From contig CBFGOI010000007.1 in NCBI GenBank assembly GCA_965650335.1, positions 1 through 64,000 of the forward strand: DNA of 64,000 nt. The letters are read 5' to 3'. A model generated the notes under the pieces. The model saw only the letters and a program-made list of their open reading frames with translations. It was not told the origin of the DNA and did not search any database. Origin of the DNA: Paradesertivirga sp965650335. Its GTDB lineage: Bacteria; Bacteroidota; Bacteroidia; Sphingobacteriales; Sphingobacteriaceae. Below are positions 26,820 to 35,769 of this stretch, piece after piece. Made by a program: the position numbers and the translations under genes. Every line of letters starts with the position of its first letter. The first letter of the stretch is position 1.

Positions 26820-27311
26820 TCAGGCATTTTGATAATATTCTTCCAGTGGCTTAAAAACGCTACCGTACTTGTTAATAATAGCTAACTGTCCCGCATGATA
26901 GGCCGTATGAGATATTATCCGACCCAATGCTTCCGCCTTCGTTTTAGTTCCAAATTCTTTAGTTTCAATCAGATCGTCCCAATCAGTATCCGTTTGTTGC
27001 TCTAAAATTCTTTTTAGTATTTCTGCCGAATGTTCTACATACTCTTTTAACTCAGCCAGGTCTATCCATTCGCCTGTATCGTGCTGCGCAATTAAAGTTT
27101 CAGCAGAAACGTCTATTTCCTTGCCACCAAATACATTCTTAGCAAATAACAATTCTACATCTCCGATATGGCGGACCAAAAAACCTAAGCTGTTTGGAGA
27201 TGGAGCCAGTGTCTTTTTTAGATCTTCCCGGGTAAGATTTTGTAATTGATTAGTGAATCTTGTTCTGGCTTCCAGCCAGAGTTCAAGTAGTAAAGCTGTT
27301 TTTGTTTTCAT
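26820..27311 (-). CDS. DinB family protein
   Basis: 163 residues, all-alpha four-helix bundle of the DinB/YfiT class. Metal-binding His residues appear in LVRHIGDVE near 48 and in ISHTAYHAGQL near 133-137. Relatives include thiol-transferases and stress-induced proteins; a specific substrate cannot be read here. Independent gene, 234 bp from the P-type ATPase start on one side and divergent from the acetyltransferase on the other. Confidence 0.88.
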   Translation of the reverse strand: MKTKTALLLELWLEARTRFTNQLQNLTREDLKKTLAPSPNSLGFLVRHIGDVELLFAKNVFGGKEIDVSAETLIAQHDTGEWIDLAELKEYVEHSAEILKRILEQQTDTDWDDLIETKEFGTKTKAEALGRIISHTAYHAGQLAIINKYGSVFKPLEEYYQNA

Positions 27312-27553
27312 GTGGCGAATTACAAGGCTTTTGCCAATTTAACGAAAAAATCTCCCAGAATAATTGATTTCTGTTAGCCTAAGAAGTGATTTGTATATGG
27401 ATATGGCGAGAAGAGCGTGTCTTCATTTTTTATACTTATTCAGCATGTTGAAATAAATTATGCTTAGGGTAAAAAAAATGTCAACTATTTAAAGATAGGT
27501 TCCGTAAAAGTGTAATTTAACATCTGTTTTTATGGACTAAATCGGTTTATACC

Positions 27554-28084
27554 ATGTTTAATAGCTTAACTATTCGTCGGGCCGAGCCCGAAGATGCAGC
27601 AATTATTGCGTACTTCAGCCGAAGAACATTTTTTGAAAGCTTTGCCGAACAGAGCACTAAAAAGGATATGGCAAAGTTTTTAACCTTGCAGTTTTCTGTT
27701 AGGTCTCTGATGTCTGAGGTCAATCGCAAGCACAACATTATTCTTTTAGCGCACCGCTTTCACACCCTGGTGGGTTATGCGTTACTGCGCGAAGCCAAAA
27801 ATCCGCCGGAAATTCATTCTGCGGTAAAAGGCATTGAATTGGCCCGCTTATATGTGGATATACCTTTTAAAGGAACGGGTGTAGGAGAGGCTTTAATGAA
27901 AGAATGTGTATCGTTGGCCAGATTACAATATAAAGAAGTGCTTTGGTCGGGAGTATGGTGTAAGGATACAGAAACCACTGATTTTTATCAACAATGGGGT
28001 TTTAAGAGATGCGGTTCGAAAATTTTTCTTTTAGGGGATAATCCCCAATTACACTGGATAATGAAGAAAGATTTGCAGTTCTAA
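27554..28084 (+). CDS. GNAT family N-acetyltransferase
   Basis: 176 residues. Acetyl-CoA-dependent N-acetyltransferase fold: ELARLYVDIPFKGTGVGEALM near 95-116 carries the acetyl-CoA-binding motif A (R/Q-x-x-G-x-G/A variant, FKGTGVG), with YQQWGFKRCG near 150. Substrate unknown; relatives act on ribosomal proteins, polyamines or antibiotics. Divergent from the dinB-type gene and convergent with the hypothetical gene at 28100, only 15 bp away. Confidence 0.87.
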   Translation: MFNSLTIRRAEPEDAAIIAYFSRRTFFESFAEQSTKKDMAKFLTLQFSVRSLMSEVNRKHNIILLAHRFHTLVGYALLREAKNPPEIHSAVKGIELARLYVDIPFKGTGVGEALMKECVSLARLQYKEVLWSGVWCKDTETTDFYQQWGFKRCGSKIFLLGDNPQLHWIMKKDLQF

Positions 28085-28099
28085 ATTAATTCTAAAGTT

Positions 28100-28495
28100 T
28101 TACAGATAGCTACCTTTCAATTCCTCGCCGGTAAGTGTGCGATAAACATTTTGCAGCTGATGAATTGAGTCGATTGCAACTGCAATTTTACCATCTTCCA
28201 TAAATCCGCTTTCAAAGGCTGATAATTTGAATTGAACAAAGTTTTTTGAATCTGTCCAGATCTCTTCTTCAGCAGAGCTTTTGCCAAAGCCTAAATAAGT
28301 AAGCCATTCTTCCCTCAACTCTAAAGGCAATATTTCATTAAATTTAATCCTGAAATGATAGCCCTGTCTTGGAACCAGCATCTCGCCAATAACACTTGAA
28401 TGTTGAATGTCTGTAAGAAATAATATGCCTTCCTCATTTTCCCTGGGGCTGATTTTAATCAGATTACCTAATTTAAATTCCTGAGTGTCCATCAT
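28100..28495 (-). CDS. Conserved hypothetical protein
   Basis: 131 residues, no signal peptide or membrane helix. I do not recognise a characterised family. The N-terminal half looks like a small beta-barrel (FKLGNLIKI, GILFLTDIQ), and the C-terminus has the pattern IHQLQNVYRTLTGEEL, which recurs in many short Bacteroidota proteins, some of phage origin. Good coding composition and a clean ATG. Function unknown. Confidence 0.7.
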   Translation of the reverse strand: MMDTQEFKLGNLIKISPRENEEGILFLTDIQHSSVIGEMLVPRQGYHFRIKFNEILPLELREEWLTYLGFGKSSAEEEIWTDSKNFVQFKLSAFESGFMEDGKIAVAIDSIHQLQNVYRTLTGEELKGSYL

Positions 28496-28634
28496 CCGAT
28501 TTTTAGCACCTGTTTATTTTGTTGAACCTAATCCTATCAAAAATGCAAAAGATTCTGAATACTGCGGAGCTTTTTAATGTAATACTTAAATTCAATTTAA
28601 AATGTTACCAATATGTTGTATAGCTCCTTTAAGC

Positions 28635-28662
28635 AAAAAAGATCCGAATTTTCATCCGGACC
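28635..28662 (-). terminator. Terminator of the ABC-F gene
   Basis: Minus strand: GGTCCG / CGGATC stem (one wobble pair), 10-base loop, six T at 28635-28640; about 30 bp beyond the ABC-F stop. Confidence 0.75.
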
Positions 28663-28692
28663 TTCTTAATAAATCTGTTACTCTTCCGGGCC

Positions 28693-30321
28693 CTAGGCCA
28701 TGCTATATAATTCTTCTCTTTGCTGCTTCACCACATCACTGTTGATATACTCATCGTAGGTCATCAGCTTATCGATCACACCACCCGGAGTAATTTCAAC
28801 GATCCTGTTAGCCACGGTTTCTGTTAATTCATGATCTCGGGAGGTAAATAAAATTACTCCTCTAAAATCTTTCATTCCATTGTTGAGTGCGGTAATAGAT
28901 TCCAGATCAAGGTGATTGGTCGGCTCGTCAAATAAAAGTACATTAGCCTGTTGAAGCATCATGCGTGAAAACATGCAGCGCATTTTTTCTCCTCCTGAAA
29001 GTACGGAGCTTTTTTTCAAAACCTCTTCTCCTGAGAATAGCATTCGCCCCAAAAAGCTTCTGATAAACTGCTCATCCTTATCTGCATCAGAATATTCTCT
29101 TAACCAATCGACTAGGTTTTCATCCTTACCTTCAAAATAAGCCGAGTTATCATTTGGAATATCTGCCGTATTAATGGTAACACCCCATTTAAATTCTCCT
29201 TTATAGTCTTTGTCTCTCCCTGTTAAGATATCGTAAAAAGCTGTGGTTGCTAAACTGTTTTCAGAAAGTATGGCAATTTTATCACCTTTATTAACCATCA
29301 GGTTGATATTCGAGAATAAAAGTTCGCCGTTAAGTTCTTTTCTTAAGCCTTCTATCTGAAGGATCTGATCGCCGGCTTCACGTCCCTGGTGATTGAAAAG
29401 GATTGCAGGATACTTTCTGTTCGACGGTTTAATTTCTTCCAGATTGATTTTATCCAGGGCTTTCTTTCTACTGGTTGCCTGTTTCGATTTTGATGCATTC
29501 GCGCTAAAACGACGTATGAAATCCTGAAGTTCTTTGACTTTATCTTCCAACTTTTTATTCTGATCGGAACGCTGACGGGCAGCTAACTGACTGGATTCGT
29601 ACCAGAATGTATAGTTACCCGTATAGATCGTAATCTTGCTAAAGTCGATATCCACAACATGGGTACACACGGTGTCTAAGAAGTGCCTGTCGTGAGAAAC
29701 TACCAGAATAATTCCTTCATAACTTGCAAGAAAATCCTCAAGCCAAGCAATTGTTTGAATATCAAGGTCGTTGGTAGGCTCATCGAGTAGCAAAATATCA
29801 GGTTTGCCAAAAAGCGCCTGCGCCAATAGCACCCGAACTTTCTGATTACCATCCAGCTCTTTCAAAAGCTTGTAATGTAAATCTTCCTTTATTCCCAGAT
29901 TGCTCAACATGGTGGCCGCGTTGTTCTCTGCGTTCCATCCATCCATCTCTGCAAATATATTTTCAAGCTCACCTGCACGTTCGCCGTCTTTTTCTGTAAA
30001 ATCTTCTTTGGCGTACAAAGCGTCTTTTTCTTTCATTACGCTAAATAGTTCTTTATGACCTTGAAGAACAGTTTCAATTACCGGATATTCGTCAAAGGCA
30101 TAGTGGTTTTGAGAAAGTACAGCCATCCGTTCTCCGGGGCTGAAACTTACAGAGCCGGTATTTGGATCTATTTCACCAGAAATAATTTTAAGAAAAGTAG
30201 ATTTACCGGCACCATTTGCCCCGATCACACCATAGCAATTGCCGGGAGTGAATTTTAAGTTAACGTCTTCAAACAGAGTGCGTTTTCCGTAACGGAGTGA
30301 TAGATTTGATACTGTAATCAT
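28693..30321 (-). CDS. ABC-F ATPase, YbiT-like
   Basis: 542 residues with two ATP-binding cassettes and no membrane helices. ABC-F proteins act on the ribosome. NBD1: Walker A GANGAGKST near 35, a degenerate signature (LDGNQKVRVLLAQ), Walker B LLLDEPTNDLD near 180. The linker with SANASKSKQATSRKKAL near 250 matches YbiT. NBD2 has an intact signature (LSGGEKMR) and Walker B (LFDEPTNHLD) but its Walker A reads LSENSLATTAF and lacks the GKS/T loop, so it probably binds ATP poorly. The same change occurs in related Bacteroidota proteins as far as I recall. The open frame can be extended to a TTG at 30342; the ATG at 30321 fits family members. Confidence 0.9.
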   Translation of the reverse strand: MITVSNLSLRYGKRTLFEDVNLKFTPGNCYGVIGANGAGKSTFLKIISGEIDPNTGSVSFSPGERMAVLSQNHYAFDEYPVIETVLQGHKELFSVMKEKDALYAKEDFTEKDGERAGELENIFAEMDGWNAENNAATMLSNLGIKEDLHYKLLKELDGNQKVRVLLAQALFGKPDILLLDEPTNDLDIQTIAWLEDFLASYEGIILVVSHDRHFLDTVCTHVVDIDFSKITIYTGNYTFWYESSQLAARQRSDQNKKLEDKVKELQDFIRRFSANASKSKQATSRKKALDKINLEEIKPSNRKYPAILFNHQGREAGDQILQIEGLRKELNGELLFSNINLMVNKGDKIAILSENSLATTAFYDILTGRDKDYKGEFKWGVTINTADIPNDNSAYFEGKDENLVDWLREYSDADKDEQFIRSFLGRMLFSGEEVLKKSSVLSGGEKMRCMFSRMMLQQANVLLFDEPTNHLDLESITALNNGMKDFRGVILFTSRDHELTETVANRIVEITPGGVIDKLMTYDEYINSDVVKQQREELYSMA

Positions 30322-30406
30322 GCTTTGTAAATTGAGGTGCAAAAGTAAGGATTATCGATAGGATTTGACCGATGCAATTAAAGAATTATTTTTAGATGGA
30401 AATAAC

Positions 30407-30943
30407 ATGACAAAAGTGGAGTTCTTACCCTATTTAAAAGATAAACTTGACAAAAAAGCGGTTCAACATCTTGCCCAATCGGCATCAATTGATACCGATA
30501 CTTTCAGGGATTTTATTGATTTATCGTTTAATACGGATTCGAAAATCGCATTTAGAGCCTGCTGGGTAATGGAATATGCTTTTGCCGTTAACAAAGAGTC
30601 TTTTCTTCTTTGCCTGCCCGATTTTTTGAGCGTCTATCCAAAGCAGAAGAATAATAGCTGCAGGAGGCATTATACAAAAATTCTGATGGGCCTTTTTGAA
30701 AGAAGCAGCAACTATTTAGAAGAGTGCGATCTAAGTAAACTTGTCGATGCTACTTTCGAATGGTTGATTGATCCTGAAACCCCTGTTGCGGTGAAGGTGA
30801 ACTGTCTCGACATTTTGTTCAATCTAAGTAATCGTTACACTTGGGTACTAGATGAGCTGAAAGCTCAAATCGTTTTTTTGTTAAAAGACGGGACCGCAGC
30901 TATGCAAAGCCGAGGAAAAAAAATATTGAAACAAATAGCCTAG
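30407..30943 (+). CDS. HEAT-like alpha-solenoid protein of unknown function
   Basis: About 178 residues from the ATG at 30407; a TTG at 30365 in frame would add 14 residues. The whole protein is helical, with segments such as SKIAFRACWVMEYAF and VAVKVNCLDILFNL typical of HEAT/ARM-like repeats. Some database entries for such proteins carry the label adenylosuccinate lyase, but none of that enzyme's signature residues is present. Divergent from the ABC-F gene, separated by less than 90 bp, so both probably share a promoter region. Confidence 0.65.
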   Translation: MTKVEFLPYLKDKLDKKAVQHLAQSASIDTDTFRDFIDLSFNTDSKIAFRACWVMEYAFAVNKESFLLCLPDFLSVYPKQKNNSCRRHYTKILMGLFERSSNYLEECDLSKLVDATFEWLIDPETPVAVKVNCLDILFNLSNRYTWVLDELKAQIVFLLKDGTAAMQSRGKKILKQIA

Positions 30944-30963
30944 ATACTGATTAATTGGTCAGG

Positions 30964-32175
30964 TTAAACAGAATTTTCGCGTTGGAGCCTGGTATTGAGT
31001 TTTGATACAAATACAATGCTCAGCAAGGTTATTACGATGCTGATATATCCGGTAACTTCGTAATTGAGAATGGCATTAGAAGGTGTTTTAACAACGATAA
31101 GACCCGCCAGCACGGAGGCAATCCCGACAAATATTTGTTGTACAGATGAATTTATACTCATAAAACTACCCCGGCGCTCACTGGTTACCACATTACTGAT
31201 CATTGCCTGGGCAGGAATCATTCTTCCAGAGGATACTATGAACCAAAATCCGGTAACGCTGAGTACCAGGTAAAAAGATATTGGAGCAAGGTTGGTGATC
31301 ACGGCAATTGGCAAGGTAACAACCATAGCCATTATTATAAACAAACGGTGTTTGCCAATCTTGTCGGCAACACGACCTAATATAGGGGAGCTAAACAAGG
31401 TTAATATACCACCAACCATATAGATGAGTGGCGTTTGTACCTTGCTGAAACCCAAATTAAACTCCATAAAAGGATTCAGAAAAGGGATAATGAGAAAATG
31501 ACCGAGCATGATTGTTGCCGACAATGCAAGGGCCAGTAATTGATTTTTGTCTTTGCCAATATCGCTTAACAGATCCAATGGGCTCACCTTCGCCTGCCGG
31601 TTTTCCTTGATGTGTGCATCCATTTTAGGTAAATATTTAATGAGAAAGGGAATAAGAATAGCTCCCAAACCTGCTACAAAGAAAAATGGACCGTGCCAAT
31701 TGAAAATATTAGCAAGATATAAAGAAAACGGCACTCCAAATACAGAGGCTACAGAGAATGCTGCCATAATAATTCCCATGGCAGCGCCCCTTCTTTGATA
31801 GGGTATTAAATCGGCGATGATGGATAAAACCTGTGCCCCGATTAATCCGCCAAAAATACCAGCTACAATTCTTGAAATCAAAAGAATGAAGTAAGTTGGT
31901 GATAGGGCGCAAAATAATGTGCCGATTAAGAAGCCCGAATAGCCCATTAATAAAACCTTCTTGCGATCATACCTATCGACGAAAAAAGCTGCCAGAAAAC
32001 CCGAAATACCGGCACTAAAAGTATAGGCGGCAACCAGCATTGAAAATTGTTGGGATGAGATATCAAAATATGGCATCAGGTAATTCCCTAATGGCATCAT
32101 AATCATGAAGTCAAGAATATGGGTAAAATTTATGGCTGCCAATAACAGCAATATTATCTTTTCTCTGAAATCCAT
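30964..32175 (-). CDS. MFS transporter (DHA1-like)
   Basis: 403 residues with 12 membrane helices. Helix 2-3 loop has the MFS signature VDRYDRKKVLL near 65 and the mirrored GRVADKIGKHR near 268. Probably a drug/H+ antiporter or sugar efflux protein; the substrate cannot be deduced. Its 3' end converges with the HEAT-like gene (20 bp apart). Starts with an ATG at 32175. Confidence 0.88.
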   Translation of the reverse strand: MDFREKIILLLLAAINFTHILDFMIMMPLGNYLMPYFDISSQQFSMLVAAYTFSAGISGFLAAFFVDRYDRKKVLLMGYSGFLIGTLFCALSPTYFILLISRIVAGIFGGLIGAQVLSIIADLIPYQRRGAAMGIIMAAFSVASVFGVPFSLYLANIFNWHGPFFFVAGLGAILIPFLIKYLPKMDAHIKENRQAKVSPLDLLSDIGKDKNQLLALALSATIMLGHFLIIPFLNPFMEFNLGFSKVQTPLIYMVGGILTLFSSPILGRVADKIGKHRLFIIMAMVVTLPIAVITNLAPISFYLVLSVTGFWFIVSSGRMIPAQAMISNVVTSERRGSFMSINSSVQQIFVGIASVLAGLIVVKTPSNAILNYEVTGYISIVITLLSIVFVSKLNTRLQRENSV

Positions 32176-32355
32176 TGAGTGCGTGTTTGATCGTCAATAA
32201 TAATCAAATCCGCAAAAAAGAGTTCGAAATGGATTAAAACATGACGAAATTTTGTTTTTTAACAAGATCGTTGATTTGGTTTAAACCGAACACCATTTCT
32301 CGTAGGATAGATAGCTCTACACAGGGTAGACTATTGGTTCATAATTCAGGAAAAT

Positions 32356-32778
32356 CTATTCTCCCCAGGCAGTAACTATAATATTTCTTCGGCCACCATT
32401 ATTCCGATGCTCGCACAAGTAAATGCCTTGCCAGGTGCCTAAAGCTAATCTGCCGTTTCGGATTGGAATTATAACGGAACTGCCAAGTAATGAAGCTTTA
32501 AGGTGAGCAGGCATATCGTCAGAGCCTTCGTAATCGTGAAGATAATCGGGATCATTTTCTGGGACAGTCTTGTTAAAAAACGTTTCGAAATCTTTTCTTA
32601 CCGTCGGGTCAGCATTTTCATTGATGCTTAATGAAGCAGATGTGTGTTGGATAAACACCTGGCAAATACCCGACTTTAGATCTTTGATTTGTGGTAAGGC
32701 ATTTATTATTTCGGAGGTTATTATATGGAAGCCACGCTTTTTTTCTTCGACTTGCAGGCTTTGCTGGAATATTTTCAT
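32356..32778 (-). CDS. yjbQ: YjbQ/UPF0047 family protein
   Basis: 140 residues, full length for the UPF0047 family, which forms trimers and has weak thiamine-phosphate synthase activity reported for some members. Diagnostic HTSASLSINENADP near 47, then HLKASLLGSS near 92 and GTWQGIYLCEHR near 114. The conserved His/Asp/Glu cluster supports a metal-binding enzyme. Stands alone; 180 bp from the MFS start. Confidence 0.9.
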   Translation of the reverse strand: MKIFQQSLQVEEKKRGFHIITSEIINALPQIKDLKSGICQVFIQHTSASLSINENADPTVRKDFETFFNKTVPENDPDYLHDYEGSDDMPAHLKASLLGSSVIIPIRNGRLALGTWQGIYLCEHRNNGGRRNIIVTAWGE

Positions 32779-32972
32779 GGTGTAAATACAAAAATGTAAA
32801 TATACCCAAGTATAAATTAGGGAAGATAGTCTGCTTTGATAGCGTTAAAAGAATTTAACAGATCGACTAAGGCTTTTGTGTTTTGTCCGCTCCATGTCGA
32901 GGACATTAATGTATGTGTACTTATGCTTTGGAACAGCACAAGCACACAAGTAGGTTTGTTGGTAAAATATGA

Positions 32973-33170
32973 TTATGATAAATTAATATTCCAATAAAAC
33001 CCGTTTGAGCCCTTGCTTTTTTGAGCCAGATAAATAATTTTCTGATCATTTAAAAGTAGTTCGTCTTTAATGGTTGAGACGCTATTGTCCTTCGGGTCTG
33101 GAAGGTTTTTTAGGATTAAATCAATGGTTTCTGATGTTTCAGCTGTTGGATTTGTAGAACTTTTTCTCAT
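32973..33170 (-). CDS. Small hypothetical protein
   Basis: 65 residues, charged and Ser/Thr-rich at the N-terminus. No family recognised. The frame starts with ATG and ends in an otherwise A+T-rich spacer; codon use is compatible with coding but not decisive. Confidence 0.35.
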   Translation of the reverse strand: MRKSSTNPTAETSETIDLILKNLPDPKDNSVSTIKDELLLNDQKIIYLAQKSKGSNGFYWNINLS

Positions 33171-33597
33171 GATTTGTAGATAAATAAATTAATGATCTAT
33201 TGTATTAAAAATGTTTTCGCCGTACTTCTGTTAAGTATCAATAGAGTGTTGGTAGACGCTAATTGTTTTGCTCACAGATAATTACCGGAAACGTTAAATC
33301 GAAAAACATAGTATATATTAAATTAAAAAAGATCAAAATTTATTTATTGAGTTGATTTGCAGAGATCAGTCCAGTCTCAATGCACAAAAAAAACAACATC
33401 TCACCTATAATTGCACTGGTTATTTTGCAGCTGTGGACTGATTTAACATAGAGAAAGAGGAATAGTTTTAAAAAAAAAGAAAATTTTTTAAAAAAGATGA
33501 GTTATGTCGATCCTAAAGACTAGCTTCCTGGCCGACTGCACAAACAAAATCCCATGGTAAGAAAGGGATTTTTTGAATGTATTGAATTGTAAATCTT
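33171..33597. other. Gene-free A+T-rich spacer
   Basis: 427 bp with no protein or RNA gene visible. A poly-A/T stretch lies around 33468-33500 and a stem-loop at 33546-33572. Confidence 0.6.
33546..33572 (-). terminator. Stem-loop after the small ferredoxin-fold gene
   Basis: AAAATCCC / GGGATTTT, 11-base loop. On the minus strand it is followed by a T-rich run and lies 26 bp beyond the stop codon of the 33598 gene; A/T runs on both sides mean it could work in either direction. Confidence 0.5.
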
Positions 33598-33837
33598 TCA
33601 CTTCTCCACGATTTCTGCTTCATCAGGCAATACTTCGGCCCGGCATCCGATCGTATTTAGAAATTCAATAAGCCTTTCGCTATGAATGGTTCCTGATTTA
33701 CACTCCACCCGTAAAATATTGTCACAATCATCCAGATCGAAATTTGCAAAATAGCCAGAAAATACTGTTTGCACTTGCTTAACAAGTGTTTCGGCTTCTG
33801 ACTGATGGGTGATATTCGTTTTAAAGACTTCAATCAT
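33598..33837 (-). CDS. Small ferredoxin-fold (HMA-like) protein without metal motif
   Basis: 79 residues. The predicted beta-alpha-beta order and the segments VFKTNITHQSEAETLV and LRVECKSGTI resemble heavy-metal-associated domains, but the CxxC metal-binding pair is missing. Small proteins of this kind are common in Bacteroidota; no function is known to me. It lies 38 bp after the DoxX gene on the same strand, so the two may be cotranscribed. Confidence 0.6.
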   Translation of the reverse strand: MIEVFKTNITHQSEAETLVKQVQTVFSGYFANFDLDDCDNILRVECKSGTIHSERLIEFLNTIGCRAEVLPDEAEIVEK

Positions 33838-33875
33838 AACCTCTAATTAAATGCAGAGGGTGAAATTTTCACCAC

Positions 33876-34292
33876 TTAAAATTCCTTCGGCTTAAACAAT
33901 AACCGGTCGACAGAATATTTGCCGCTTCCTAATACAAAAACTACAATTGATAAAAGAAGATATACAAAGGCTAATTCTTTTACCTGAAAAACATCTTTAG
34001 CGTGAGCCAGGAAATAGGCAACAAACATGGTAATGAAGATAGGGATAACGGATAGACGTGTTAACAATCCGAAGACGACAAACAGGCCACAAAACAATTC
34101 TGCAAAGATTACCAAATTGAAAGAGGTCTTTACTCCAATGCCTACCAGGTCTGTAAACATCGGTAGAATTTGATCATAAGCGATGAGTTTGGTATATCCA
34201 TGATAGGTAAATAAACCGCCAAATATTAATCTTAGTAAAAGAGCTGCCAGGTCGGTGTTAAATGGTTGGTAAGATAGAAAGTTATTTTTCAT
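33876..34292 (-). CDS. DoxX family membrane protein
   Basis: 138 residues, four membrane helices. DoxX signature at the N-terminus: LLLRLIFGGLFTYHGYTKL near 18-36, followed by FAELFCGLFVVFGLLTRLS near 62. The family is redox- and stress-associated, located in the inner membrane; the exact role is unknown. Possibly cotranscribed with the small gene at 33598. Confidence 0.88.
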   Translation of the reverse strand: MKNNFLSYQPFNTDLAALLLRLIFGGLFTYHGYTKLIAYDQILPMFTDLVGIGVKTSFNLVIFAELFCGLFVVFGLLTRLSVIPIFITMFVAYFLAHAKDVFQVKELAFVYLLLSIVVFVLGSGKYSVDRLLFKPKEF

Positions 34293-34453
34293 GTTGTTTA
34301 TTAGAGCATTCTTATTATATTCTTGTTTGGTCTGGTTGAACTGATTATGCAGTTTTATTGTCCGTATTGCATCTGGATTACCAAAGGCAATCTGGAATAG
34401 GCATCTCGGGGAAACTTCTCCGGAATGAATGCATCCCGGAGCTCCTCAAGTAA

Positions 34454-34879
34454 TTATACCTTATACTCGTAACTTATCATCCAATTTATACCAAATTTGT
34501 CGGTAAGCATTCCAAAATAAGATCCCCAAAAAGACTTTTGCATGGGCATGGTAGCTTGACCGCCAGTAGAAAGAGCATTATAAACTGTATCTGCCTCTCC
34601 CTCGCTGTTAACATTTAATGATAAGTAAAAATTATTTCCCCGGATCACCTTTTGTCCCATGGATTCAAGTGCATCTGTAGCCATCAGAATATTTCCGTTT
34701 CCGATGGGTAAAGCGATGTGCATGATTTTTTCAGCATCCTCTGCCGAAACTTTGCCCGCATCGGGCATGTCTTTATACCGTTGGATGGTTACAAATTCTC
34801 CGCCAAGTACAGATTTATAGAGGTTAAATGCTTCTTCTGCTGTACCTGCAAAATTTAAATAGGGATTGATAGTTGCCAT
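34454..34879 (-). CDS. VOC family protein, PhnB-like
   Basis: 141 residues. The PhnB/YdcJ-like class of glyoxalase-fold proteins: INPYLNFAGTAEEAFNLYKSVLGGEF at the N-terminus (typical), MPDAGK near 38, HIALPIGNGNILMATD near 53, and KSFWGSYFGMLTDKFGINWMI near the C-terminus. Metal ligands are not complete, so catalysis is uncertain. Last gene of a minus-strand cluster (36337 to 34454) with intergenic gaps of about 10 bp. Confidence 0.88.
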   Translation of the reverse strand: MATINPYLNFAGTAEEAFNLYKSVLGGEFVTIQRYKDMPDAGKVSAEDAEKIMHIALPIGNGNILMATDALESMGQKVIRGNNFYLSLNVNSEGEADTVYNALSTGGQATMPMQKSFWGSYFGMLTDKFGINWMISYEYKV

Positions 34880-34891
34880 GATAGTTATGTT

Positions 34892-35299
34892 TTAGATGTT
34901 AACAGAGTTTTTCTTCATCAGTTCTACCCATTTATTAACCAGTCTCTCTAATTTTGATTTTTTTATATTTACATCATTCATATCAAAAAAGTAAGCCATT
35001 CGCCGGTCTTTGTAATCTCCCTCAAGTAAGCCTGTATCATCATTTAAAATTATCCCATTGTGAAATACAAGGTGTACATAGTTTTGAGCACGATGATTGA
35101 AGGTTGCCATGCCGCCTTTGTCTATGCCTCCTTTACAGAAGAAACTTGGAGCTGCCCACTTAATGTGTTCGGCTATCTCAGGATTAGCATTCATGATGAT
35201 CTGTCTAACAGCTTCCATTTCAGCTCTGAAAGGATGTTCCAGCTTCGACATATAATCATCAACTTCTTGTGTGTTATTTTCAGCTTGTTTCTTTCCCAT
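34892..35299 (-). CDS. DUF1801 domain protein
   Basis: 135 residues. YdhG/DUF1801 fold: MEAVRQIIMNANPEIAEHIKWAAPSFF near 30-57 is typical, as are NYVHLVFHNG near 78 and the helical C-terminus. Function of the family is unknown. It lies 12 bp upstream of the VOC gene and 6 bp downstream of the broken SRPBCC gene, on the same strand: small-enzyme cluster. Confidence 0.87.
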   Translation of the reverse strand: MGKKQAENNTQEVDDYMSKLEHPFRAEMEAVRQIIMNANPEIAEHIKWAAPSFFCKGGIDKGGMATFNHRAQNYVHLVFHNGIILNDDTGLLEGDYKDRRMAYFFDMNDVNIKKSKLERLVNKWVELMKKNSVNI

Positions 35300-35305
35300 A
35301 TTGGT

Positions 35306-35769
35306 TTATTGAACCTTTTTATTGCTTTCCAGAATTTGCTTAAGATGGTTTAAGCTGATCTCAAGGTCTTTTCCGAGTAATTTGTCTATAAATAAATTCG
35401 TTAAATTCATCGGATACTTAGACTTACCCATCATGCCCCATGTTACAAGGGTTTCATTTTTCGGAAATGGGTTGTGTGGTAATGGGTAGATCCAGGCCCT
35501 CAAATGGTCGGACAAACCTTATTTCCAGATCAAGTCGTTCTCCTTCCCGAATGGATTTTATTTCCTGCTCACCCTCGCCGGCTTGCTTGTTACCGTGCCA
35601 TGCAAATACAAAAACAACTGTGCCATCTGTTCCTCTGAAATCTTTTTTTAAGTTCGGATCCATCATAACCCATTTGTTATAGTTTTCCTGATTCTTAGGG
35701 ATCTTGATGTAATCGAAAACTTCGTGTCGTGTTTTTTTTTATGATTATCTCACGTTCAGCTCGGCTCAT
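35306..35769 (-). pseudogene. SRPBCC family gene split by two +1 frameshifts
   Basis: Three reading frames join into one SRPBCC/START-like protein of about 153 residues. Frame 1 from ATG 35769: MSRAEREIIIKK. Then a run of nine A on the minus strand (about 35732-35740); dropping one A continues with RHEVFDYIKIPKNQEN, then MMDPNLKKDFRGTDGTV. A second shift at a run of five A (35457-35461) continues from PISE into NETLVTWGMMGKSKYP and on to the C-terminus. Both are single extra bases in A-runs. The start codon overlaps the end of the RibD-C gene. Either a fresh pseudogene or homopolymer sequencing errors. Confidence 0.8.

Noticed and set aside
30407..30943. Adenylosuccinate lyase
   Set aside because: The name is carried by some database entries for short helical proteins of this type, but length and all signature residues of the enzyme are missing.
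34380..34445. CTCCGG/CCGGAG stem as terminator of the VOC cluster
   Set aside because: No T-run on either strand; the stem is short, so it is left as an unassigned dyad.
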